Positions 15,689 to 22,424 of a stretch of 36,031 nt of DNA are shown here, in pieces. The first letter of the stretch is position 1. The number at the start of each line of letters is the position of its first letter. The notes under the pieces were generated by a model that saw only the letters and a program-made list of their open reading frames with translations, was not told where the DNA came from and ran no database searches. The stretch comes from Actinomycetota bacterium (lineage in GTDB: Bacteria > Actinomycetota > Acidimicrobiia > IMCC26256 > JAENVU01): assembly GCA_016870395.1 (NCBI GenBank), contig VGBT01000025.1, positions 1-36,031 of the forward strand, in the 5' to 3' direction. A program made the position numbers and the translations under genes.

Positions 15689-16618
15689 TCAGCCCGCCGC
15701 GAGCGCGACTCGCAGCGCCGAGACTGCGTCATCGAGCGCGACCTTGCTGACGTCGATCATGTCCTGCATCCCGAAGAACCCATGGAAGACCCCCGAGTAG
15801 TCACGCGCCTCCACCGGCGTCCCGGCCGCGCGCAGCGCGTCCGCGTAAGCGATTCCCTGGTCGCGCAACGGGTCGTACTCCGCGGTGATGACCATCGCGG
15901 GAGCCAATCCCGCGAGCTCACCCCGGAGCGGCGAGACGCGCGGATCCGCGGCGTCGGCCGGGGTGGAGAGATAGTGCCCGTAGAACCAACGCATCGCGTC
16001 GGCGGTGAGGTAGTAGCCGGTGCCGTTCTCGACCATCGACCGGCTCTCGAACTCGTAATCGGTGACGGGGTACACGAGCAGCTGGAACCGCAAGCTCGGA
16101 CCACCTCCGTCGCGCGCGAGCTGTGCGACGACCGCGGACAGGTTCCCCCCGGCACTGTCACCGGCCACCGCGAGGCGCGTGGCGTCGGCGCCGAGCTCGG
16201 ATGCATGCTCGTGCACCCAGCACAGCGCGGCGTACGCGTCGTCGACAGCCGCGGGGAACCGGTGCTCGGGGGCCATCCGATACTCGACCGACACGACGAC
16301 CGCGTCGGCACCGTCGGCGAGCACCCGGCAGATCCCGTCGTGGGTCTCGAGCGAGCCCAGGACCCAGCCGCCACCGTGGTAGTAGACGATCACGGGCTTC
16401 GCGCTGCTGCCGGCCGGCCGGTAGCAGCGCACGCGGATCTCCTTGGCCGGGCCGGGGATCACACGGTCTTCGACGTTCGCGACGGCCACCGAGCCCGGGA
16501 GCGCCATCGCGTCCATGAGGTTGCGGATGGCCTGGGGATCCGTCTCCGGCGTCAACTCACCGAGCCCGGCCGCGTCGATCATCTCGATGACGACGGCTGC
16601 CTGCGGGTCCAACGGCAT
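15689..16618 (-). CDS. HSL-family alpha/beta hydrolase (GDXG esterase)
   Basis: The protein has 309 aa from the ATG at 16616-16618, one base after the rdgB stop. The oxyanion-hole motif is YYHGGGWVLGS, the nucleophile elbow is AVAGDSAGGNLS (Ser near residue 155), the acid is in ITAEYDPLRDQG, and the His is in DYSGVFHGFF. This is the complete set for the hormone-sensitive-lipase family, the carboxylesterases that act on short acyl esters or lactones. The N-terminal cap helix region (about 1-60) is typical. There is no signal peptide, so it acts in the cytoplasm. Coupling to rdgB is probably a matter of operon packing rather than shared function. Confidence 0.92.
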   Translation of the reverse strand: MPLDPQAAVVIEMIDAAGLGELTPETDPQAIRNLMDAMALPGSVAVANVEDRVIPGPAKEIRVRCYRPAGSSAKPVIVYYHGGGWVLGSLETHDGICRVLADGADAVVVSVEYRMAPEHRFPAAVDDAYAALCWVHEHASELGADATRLAVAGDSAGGNLSAVVAQLARDGGGPSLRFQLLVYPVTDYEFESRSMVENGTGYYLTADAMRWFYGHYLSTPADAADPRVSPLRGELAGLAPAMVITAEYDPLRDQGIAYADALRAAGTPVEARDYSGVFHGFFGMQDMIDVSKVALDDAVSALRVALAAG

Positions 16619-16619
16619 C

Positions 16620-17237
16620 TCAGCGCTCCTCGTTCGTCGGCCAACCAGACTCGCGCAACCGGGCGGCCAGGTCCCGAAGCGCCCTCCCGCGGTGCGAGAT
16701 CGCATCCTTCTCGCCCGGCGCCATCTCGGCAAAGGTGCGTCCACCGCCCTCGGGGACGAAGACGGGGTCGTACCCGAACCCGTTGCCGCCCCGCGGCGCG
16801 TCGGCGATGACGCCCTCGACCTGGCCCTGTGCGATCACTTCGGATCCGTCGGGACTCGAGAGGACGACCACGGTGACGAAGCGAGCAGTGCGCGGCCTGT
16901 CGGGTCGGACCGCGAGGTCTCGCAGCAGCCTGACGACGTTGTCCTCGTAGGTCGCGTTGTCACCCGCGTACCGTGCGCTGCGCACACCGGGTGCGCCATC
17001 GAGTGCGTCGACCTCGAGCCCCGTGTCGTCGGCCAGGGTGGGCATGCCCGTGGCCGCGCCGAGCGCCTTCGCCTTGAGCCGGGCGTTATCCAGGAGGGTC
17101 GCTCCGGTCTCCTCCACCTCCGCGACCTCACCCGGTCGGGGCACGAGCTCGAGATCGAGACCCGCCGTCGCGAGAACGGCCCTCAGCTCGCGCGCCTTGT
17201 CGGGATTGGCAGTCGCGAGCACGACACGGTACGTCAC
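16620..17237 (-). CDS. rdgB: RdgB/HAM1 dITP/XTP pyrophosphatase
   Basis: The protein has 205 aa. The GTG start at 17235-17237 overlaps the rph stop in a GTGA. It hydrolyses non-canonical purine triphosphates (dITP, ITP, XTP) to monophosphates and so keeps them out of DNA and RNA. Family motifs in order are [15 protein letters not shown] (substrate loop), [12 protein letters not shown] (catalytic acidic patch), [21 protein letters not shown] and the C-terminal [10 protein letters not shown]. Length is normal. The same neighbour order (rph then rdgB) is found in mycobacteria (Rv1340-Rv1341). Confidence 0.96.
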   Translation of the reverse strand: MTYRVVLATANPDKARELRAVLATAGLDLELVPRPGEVAEVEETGATLLDNARLKAKALGAATGMPTLADDTGLEVDALDGAPGVRSARYAGDNATYEDNVVRLLRDLAVRPDRPRTARFVTVVVLSSPDGSEVIAQGQVEGVIADAPRGGNGFGYDPVFVPEGGGRTFAEMAPGEKDAISHRGRALRDLAARLRESGWPTNEER

Positions 17238-17977
17238 CGGCCGCGCGCGGGTGGCGGGACCGCGATCATCTCGCGCTGCAAATCGAAGATCTCCCCGATC
17301 CCGAGCTCCGCGAGCCGAAGCAGCTCGTCGAGCTCCGAACGGCTGAACGCCATGCCTTCCGCGGTGCCTTGCACCTCGATGAACTTGCCGGCGCCGGTCA
17401 TGACGACGTTCATGTCGACCTCCGCGCCGGCGTCCTCGGCGTAGTCGAGGTCGAGGCTCGGGAGCGCGCCCACCACGCCCACCGAGACCGCGGCGCACAG
17501 ATCGGTGATGGGATGCGCGGCGAGGGTGCCCGCCGCCACGAGGCGGGAGCACGCGTCGTGCAGCGCGAGGAACCCGCCGCAGATCGCGGCGGTGCGTGTG
17601 CCACCGTCGGCTTGCAGCGCGTCGCAGTCCACGACGATCTGGTGCTCCCCCAGCACCACGAGATCAGTCACGGCACGCAACGACCGGCCGATCAGGCGCT
17701 GGATCTCCTGGGTCCGACCGCTCTGCTTGCCCCGCGCCGCCTCCCGGTCGACCCGCTCGGCGGTCGAACCAGGCAGCATCGAGTACTCGGCGGTCACCCA
17801 GCCCTGGCCCTTGCCGCGCAGCCACGGTGGCACCCGCTCCTCCACGGACGCGGTGCACAGCACCCGGGTCCGGCCCATCTCGACGAGCACCGAGCCCATC
17901 GCGAGCTCGGTGAAGTCACGGGTGAACGCGACCCGGCGCAGCTCGTCGGGCTCGCGCCCGTCCTTGCGGATCCCCAT
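17234..17977 (-). CDS. rph: Ribonuclease PH
   Basis: The protein has 247 aa from the ATG at 17975-17977, preceded by GGGGAGAGGG. It is the phosphorolytic 3'-5' exoribonuclease that trims tRNA precursors. It starts [11 protein letters not shown], has the phosphate-binding [17 protein letters not shown], the [15 protein letters not shown] core and [17 protein letters not shown], which cover the full hexameric RNase PH fold. It is separated by 63 bp from the MBL-fold gene upstream and overlaps rdgB by four bases. Three of the window's tRNAs lack an encoded CCA, so 3' trimming is relevant to them. Confidence 0.97.
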   Translation of the reverse strand: MGIRKDGREPDELRRVAFTRDFTELAMGSVLVEMGRTRVLCTASVEERVPPWLRGKGQGWVTAEYSMLPGSTAERVDREAARGKQSGRTQEIQRLIGRSLRAVTDLVVLGEHQIVVDCDALQADGGTRTAAICGGFLALHDACSRLVAAGTLAAHPITDLCAAVSVGVVGALPSLDLDYAEDAGAEVDMNVVMTGAGKFIEVQGTAEGMAFSRSELDELLRLAELGIGEIFDLQREMIAVPPPARGR

Positions 17978-18040
17978 TGCGTGCCCTCTCCCCGACGTGT
18001 CGTCTTCCGATGTGTCCCCCCGGCCGGCCGCCGGCGCCTC

Positions 18041-18769
18041 CTAGACCTCAAGAGTGAGGTGTGGCACCGCGATCGCGACCGGGGCGCCGAACGCCTCCGA
18101 TCCTTCCGCAGCGGAGCGCTCAGGGTCGACCTCGGGCCACAGATGCGTGAGCACGAGCCGCTCGGCGGCCGCGGCCCAAGCGGCCTCCCCGGCCTCGCGC
18201 GCCGAGAGGTGGATCGGCGTCGGCCGGTGCTCGTGGAGGTACGACGCCTCGGAGAGCACCAGGTTCGCGGCGGGGGTGAACGCCGAGACCGACCAGTCGG
18301 GACCGGTGTCGGAGGTGTAGACGAGTCGACGACCGCCGGCCGTGGCCTCCACCGCGAAGGTGGGCGGGGGGTGGTCCGTGCGTGAGAAGCACAGGTCGAC
18401 GGCACCGATCGCGACGGCGTCGCCGTCGTAAACGTCGGTCCACTCGAAGGTCTGGCCCCAGCTGCTCACCAGCGCGCCGAGCCGGTGGCGCGCCCGCTCC
18501 GGCGCGAACACGGGCATGCTGTCCTGGACACGGCCGTACCGCATCATCACGTGCAGCCCGTACAGGTCGACACAGTGGTCGGGGTGCTCGTGGGTGATCA
18601 CCACCGCGCTCAGGGCGCCGGGATCGACGTGCTCTTGCAGCGTGGCAAATGAGCCGTTGCCGCAGTCGAGCCAGATCGCGGTGTCGCCCTCGCGCAGCAG
18701 GTACCCGCTGCACGGGCCACTCCGGGCCGAGGCATACGAGCCCGACGCGCCGAGGACGGTCAGCTCCAT
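18041..18769 (-). CDS. MBL-fold metallohydrolase, Rv1339-like (possible cyclic-nucleotide phosphodiesterase)
   Basis: The protein has 242 aa from the ATG at 18767-18769, overlapping the murI end by 10 bp. It begins MELTVLGASGSYASARSGPC with a Cys-containing early loop. The metal site is VITHEHPDHCVDL (HxHxDH), followed by SRTDHPPPTFAV, VYTSDTGPDW (bridging Asp) and LTHLWPEVDP (last His). This is an RNase Z/PDE-II-like metallo-beta-lactamase fold. In M. tuberculosis the gene in the same position, Rv1339, has been reported as an atypical cAMP phosphodiesterase. The position and motifs match, so the same role is likely but not shown here. No signal peptide. Confidence 0.85.
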   Translation of the reverse strand: MELTVLGASGSYASARSGPCSGYLLREGDTAIWLDCGNGSFATLQEHVDPGALSAVVITHEHPDHCVDLYGLHVMMRYGRVQDSMPVFAPERARHRLGALVSSWGQTFEWTDVYDGDAVAIGAVDLCFSRTDHPPPTFAVEATAGGRRLVYTSDTGPDWSVSAFTPAANLVLSEASYLHEHRPTPIHLSAREAGEAAWAAAAERLVLTHLWPEVDPERSAAEGSEAFGAPVAIAVPHLTLEV

Positions 18770-19587
18770 CGCCACTCCCCGACCGTGCCGACCTCGGGTC
18801 CGAGGAACCGGGTACCCAGGCGGCGGAAGGTGGCGACGTCGCCCGAGGTGAGGAACTCGTGCGTGGGCGCGCCCTCGTCGACGCCGGCGACGTCGCCGAG
18901 CTCGGCGCGCACCTCGAACGCAGTCTCGTCGGCGCTGGAGACGAGCACGACGTCGCGCCCCATCACGTCGGCGATGGTCCGAGCCAGCAACGGGTAGTGG
19001 GTACAGCCGAGGATCAGAGTGTCGACGTCGGCCGCGCGCACCGGGGCCAACAGGCGCTCCGCGAGCACGTGGACCTGGTCCGACTCGGTGTCGCCGGCTT
19101 CGACGAACTCGACGAAGCCCGGGCACGCGGCACACTCCAGCTCGATGTCGAGCTCGCGGGCCGCCTGCTGGTACGCGCCGGAGGCGATGGTCCCGACCGT
19201 GCCGATCACCCCGACCCGGCCGGTGCGCGTCGCGCTCGCCGCAGCTCGTACGCCGGGCTCGACGACACCGACGACGGGGACCTCGTAGCGCTCCCGCAGC
19301 GCGGGCAGCGCAGCCGAGGCCGCGCTGTTGCACGCGACCACGAGCATCTTCACGCCGCGATCGGCGAGCAGGTCGCCGATCTCCAGTGCGTGCTTGCACA
19401 CCTCGTCGGCCGGCTTGGGCCCGTAGGGGAACCGACCCGTGTCGCCGAAGTAGACGGTCGGCTCGTGAGGGAGCAAGTCGATGAGCGCCCGGAGCACCGT
19501 GAGCCCACCCAGGCCCGAGTCGAACACGCCGATCGGCCGCCGCGCTTCGACCGACGCGGCGTGGCTGGCGGGACCGGCAGGCTCCAT
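18760..19587 (-). CDS. murI: Glutamate racemase
   Basis: The protein has 275 aa from the ATG at 19585-19587, 10 bp after the tsaC stop. It makes D-glutamate for peptidoglycan. Motifs are PIGVFDSGLGGLTV at the N-terminus, VYFGDTGRFPYGPK, the first catalytic Cys in VVACNSAASAAL, and the second in TLILGCTHYPLL. The first 15 residues are extra and poorly conserved. The intact catalytic pair and normal length indicate a functional enzyme. Confidence 0.97.
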   Translation of the reverse strand: MEPAGPASHAASVEARRPIGVFDSGLGGLTVLRALIDLLPHEPTVYFGDTGRFPYGPKPADEVCKHALEIGDLLADRGVKMLVVACNSAASAALPALRERYEVPVVGVVEPGVRAAASATRTGRVGVIGTVGTIASGAYQQAARELDIELECAACPGFVEFVEAGDTESDQVHVLAERLLAPVRAADVDTLILGCTHYPLLARTIADVMGRDVVLVSSADETAFEVRAELGDVAGVDEGAPTHEFLTSGDVATFRRLGTRFLGPEVGTVGEWRWS

Positions 19588-19597
19588 CGAGGTCACG

Positions 19598-20644
19598 CTA
19601 CCGGCGGGCGCCGGCTCGCCGGAGCCGGTCCGCCACCGCGGCGCCGATGCCGTGCCCTGCCGGCGGGACCGCCAGCACCACATCGAGACCGAGATCGTCG
19701 GCCCGTCGCAGCGCGACGTACAGGACCCGGGCGTACTCCTCGACGCTCGTCGGCGTGGCCAACGTCACGATCACCTCACCACCCCCCTCCCGGTTTGTGT
19801 GCGAGAAAGCGGTATCCGCTCCTCGACGCACAATCTCGGGGGGGTAGGAACGGAGGTCCGAGGCGAGGGCGAGGACGCCGACGCGACGACCGTGGGCGCG
19901 CAGCTGCTCGGCGCGGTCCGCCAGCCCGGCGGCGCGCGTGGTCTCGACCCGGGCACGTGGCGCGTAGTGCGCCTCCAGGGTGCCGGGCGCGCGGGTCGCC
20001 CCACCAACCGGCAAATCGTGGCCGACCAGCTCGGCCAGCCGCTCGCGGGTCAAACCGCCCTCCCGCAGGATGCGCGGCTCGGCACCCGAGCAGTCCACGA
20101 TCGTGGACTCCACCCCCACCCGGCAGGCGCCGCCGTCGAGCACAAGGTCGACGTCGTCGCCCAGCTCGGTGCGTACGGCCCCGGCGGTCGTGGGACTGAC
20201 ACGCCCGAACCGGTTCGCGGACGGTGCCGCGATCCCGGAACCGAACGCGTCGAGCAGCTCGAGCGCGAGCGGGTGCGCGGGCACCCGGAGCCCGACCGTG
20301 TCGAGGCCCCCGGTGGCCTCGTCCGGCACCGAAGGGGCGCGCCGGAGCACGAGAGTGAGAGGACCGGGCCAGCACGCCGTCGCCAAAAAGCGAGCCAGCT
20401 CGGGTACGTCGATCGCCCAGCCATACAGCTGCTCCACCCGGGCCAGGTGCACGATGACGGGGTGCTCGGCAGGCCGTCCCTTCACCGCGTAGAGCCGGCG
20501 GAGCGCAGCCGGGTTGGTCGCATCCGCCCCGAGGCCGTAGACGGTCTCGGTCGGGAACGCCACGAGCCCCCCGGCGCGCAGGATCTCGACCGCGCGCTCG
20601 TCGTCGGCGGCGTGCTCGAGCCTCGGACGATCGGCGCGGGTCAC
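19598..20644 (-). CDS. tsaC: L-threonylcarbamoyladenylate synthase, long (Sua5) form
   Basis: The protein has 348 aa from the GTG at 20642-20644, which overlaps the cysM stop in a GTGA. It makes threonylcarbamoyl-AMP for the t6A modification of ANN-decoding tRNAs. The YrdC domain (about 10-210) shows GLVAFPTETVYGLGADA, YAVKGRPAEHPVIVHL, WPGPLTLVLRR, APSANRFGRVSPT and VGVESTIVDC. The conserved linker (TRAPGTLEAHYAP) leads into a C-terminal Sua5 domain (about 240-348). The two-domain length distinguishes it from short TsaC. Its place between cysM and murI differs from mycobacteria, where a rhomboid-like gene sits there. Confidence 0.94.
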   Translation of the reverse strand: MTRADRPRLEHAADDERAVEILRAGGLVAFPTETVYGLGADATNPAALRRLYAVKGRPAEHPVIVHLARVEQLYGWAIDVPELARFLATACWPGPLTLVLRRAPSVPDEATGGLDTVGLRVPAHPLALELLDAFGSGIAAPSANRFGRVSPTTAGAVRTELGDDVDLVLDGGACRVGVESTIVDCSGAEPRILREGGLTRERLAELVGHDLPVGGATRAPGTLEAHYAPRARVETTRAAGLADRAEQLRAHGRRVGVLALASDLRSYPPEIVRRGADTAFSHTNREGGGEVIVTLATPTSVEEYARVLYVALRRADDLGLDVVLAVPPAGHGIGAAVADRLRRAGARR

Positions 20645-21576
20645 CAGTAGTTGATGCGGGAGGCGCGCTCCTCGACGACGTCGAGGTCGTCGGTCCAGGC
20701 GCCGGACGACAGGTACTTCCAACCGCCGTCGGGAAGCAGCGTGACGATCGTGCCGGAATCCATCCGAGCCGCGGCCTTGGCCGCGCCCGCGACGGCAGCA
20801 CCCGACGAGATCCCCGCGAACACGCCGCACTCGTCGAGCAGCCGACGGGTCCACTCGATCGAGTCCCGGTTACGCACGATGATCTTGCGGTCGAGGACCT
20901 CGGGGCTGAAGATCGGCGGAACGAACCCGTCCTCCAGGTTGCGCAGGCCCTGCACAAGCTCACCCGCGGGCGGCTCCACCGCGACCACCTGCACCCCGGG
21001 CTTGCGCTCCTTGAGGTAGCGCCCCACCCCCATCAGCGTGCCGCTGGTCCCCAGGCCCGCGACGAACACGTCGACCTCGGGACAGTCGCGCCAGATCTCG
21101 GGTCCGGTGCCCTCGTAGTGCGCGAGCGGGTTCGCCGGGTTCCCGTACTGATAGAGAAACACGTAGCTCGGCTCCGCGGCCGCGATCTCCTGAGCCCGCC
21201 GGATCGCTCCGTTGCTGCCCTCCCCACCCGGGCTGAGTGTGACCTCGGCACCGAAGATCTCGAGCAGCTGGCGGCGCTCGACGCTCACGTTCTCCGGCAT
21301 CACGACGCGCAGGCCGTAGCCTCGCAGGCGCGCGACGAGCGCGAGACCGATCCCGGTGTTGCCCGACGAGGGCTCGAGGATCGAGTCGCCGGGCTTCAGC
21401 GTGCCGTCCTTCTCGGCCAGCTCCACCATCTTGAGCGCGATGCGGTCCTTCGCGCTCCCGCCGGGGTTCTGTCCCTCGAGCTTCGCGTAGATGCGCACGC
21501 CGGGGTTCGGGCTGAGGGCGTGGATCCCCACGAGCGGGGTGTCGCCGATGAACTCGAGGATCGACTCGTACCTCAT
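20641..21576 (-). CDS. cysM: Cysteine synthase CysM, CysO-dependent type
   Basis: The protein has 311 aa from the ATG at 21574-21576. It is a PLP enzyme: the Schiff-base lysine is K43 in QNPGGSAKDRIAL, the substrate loop is EPSSGNTGIGLALV, and the phosphate loop is GLGTSGTLMGVG. The C-terminus has LLPDGGWKYLSSGAW, typical of the M. tuberculosis CysM group, which uses O-phosphoserine and the thiocarboxylated carrier CysO instead of free sulfide. cysO lies 13 bp upstream and mec upstream of that, which supports this specificity. A stop-start overlap couples it to tsaC downstream. Confidence 0.95.
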   Translation of the reverse strand: MRYESILEFIGDTPLVGIHALSPNPGVRIYAKLEGQNPGGSAKDRIALKMVELAEKDGTLKPGDSILEPSSGNTGIGLALVARLRGYGLRVVMPENVSVERRQLLEIFGAEVTLSPGGEGSNGAIRRAQEIAAAEPSYVFLYQYGNPANPLAHYEGTGPEIWRDCPEVDVFVAGLGTSGTLMGVGRYLKERKPGVQVVAVEPPAGELVQGLRNLEDGFVPPIFSPEVLDRKIIVRNRDSIEWTRRLLDECGVFAGISSGAAVAGAAKAAARMDSGTIVTLLPDGGWKYLSSGAWTDDLDVVEERASRINYW

Positions 21577-21589
21577 GGCGCGGCCACCG

Positions 21590-21865
21590 CTAGCCGCCGG
21601 CAACGGCAGGAAGGATGGAGACGACGTCGCCCTCGTCGACCTTCGTGTCGAGCGCGTCGAGGTACCGGATGTCGTCGTCGTTGAGGTAGACGTTGACGAA
21701 CTTGTGCAGCGCACCGCCGGCGTCGACGAGCTGACCCGACAGACCGGGGAAGCGCTCGGTGAGGTCCGAGAACACCGCGCCGACGGTGTCGCCCTCGGCG
21801 GTCACCGACGGGGCGCCGTCGGCGTGGGGGCGCAGAAGCGTGGGGAGACGGATCTCGACGGCCAT
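21590..21865 (-). CDS. cysO: CysO sulfur carrier protein (ThiS/MoaD-like)
   Basis: The protein has 91 aa from the ATG at 21863-21865 (a GTG one codon earlier is possible). It is a small ubiquitin-fold protein ending in A-G-G, the C-terminal di-glycine that is activated and thiocarboxylated. Features are IRLPTLLRPHADG at the N-terminus and FVNVYLNDDDIRYLDAL before the last strand (VDEGDVVSILPAVAGG). It carries sulfur to CysM and then holds the new cysteine until Mec removes it. No dedicated E1-like MoeZ/MoeB gene is present in the window, so activation must come from elsewhere. Confidence 0.95.
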   Translation of the reverse strand: MAVEIRLPTLLRPHADGAPSVTAEGDTVGAVFSDLTERFPGLSGQLVDAGGALHKFVNVYLNDDDIRYLDALDTKVDEGDVVSILPAVAGG

Positions 21866-21913
21866 CACGTCAGGCTACAACTCCGACCTCGAAGGTCGGC
21901 ATTCCCCGGTCGT

Positions 21914-22354
21914 CTATCCCGCCTCCAGCACCACCTGGCACTCGGCGATCGCGCCGTCGCGGATCCGGAACGCCCGCAGCGTCGGCGCCTCGTCCCGCAG
22001 CGAGACGATCACGTAGACCCACATCGGGTCGACGGCTTGACGCACGTCGGTCGGCGACGGGTACGCGTCCGTGTGGGTGTGGGAGTGCCAGACGCCGACG
22101 ATCTCGTGTCCGCGCGCCTCGGCCTCACGCGACGCCCGGAGGAAGTCCTTACCGTCGACGGTGTAGGTGCGCGACGACGCGTCGGCGTTGCGGGCCGGGT
22201 ACACGCCGCTGACCGCGCCGGTGGCCTCACCCCCGGCGACCGGGCCGACGAGCAGTCCGCATGCCTCGTCGGGCAGGCCGTGGTAGCAGTGCCCCACGAC
22301 GCGCTGGTACTGAGAGGCGGTCAGCCGCAGCAGCGGCAGGGCGAACCCGCTCAT
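21914..22354 (-). CDS. mec: Mec-type JAMM/MPN peptidase (CysO-cysteine hydrolase)
   Basis: The protein has 146 aa from the ATG at 22352-22354. It is a JAB1/MPN zinc peptidase: the JAMM motif EIVGVWHSHTHTDAYPSPTD supplies HSH, the Ser and the Asp ligand, and the Glu lies upstream in the DEACGLLVG segment. In M. tuberculosis, Mec+ cuts cysteine off the CysO-cysteine adduct and regenerates the di-glycine end. The gene precedes cysO by 48 bp, as in Rv1334-Rv1335. It follows the coxL-like gene by 70 bp. Confidence 0.93.
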   Translation of the reverse strand: MSGFALPLLRLTASQYQRVVGHCYHGLPDEACGLLVGPVAGGEATGAVSGVYPARNADASSRTYTVDGKDFLRASREAEARGHEIVGVWHSHTHTDAYPSPTDVRQAVDPMWVYVIVSLRDEAPTLRAFRIRDGAIAECQVVLEAG

Positions 22355-22424
22355 CACTCGTCGTTTTCGGAACGATGCAGTCCGCATGGCGAGCCGATTC
22401 GTGCCGAGAACGCGGGCAGCGCGC

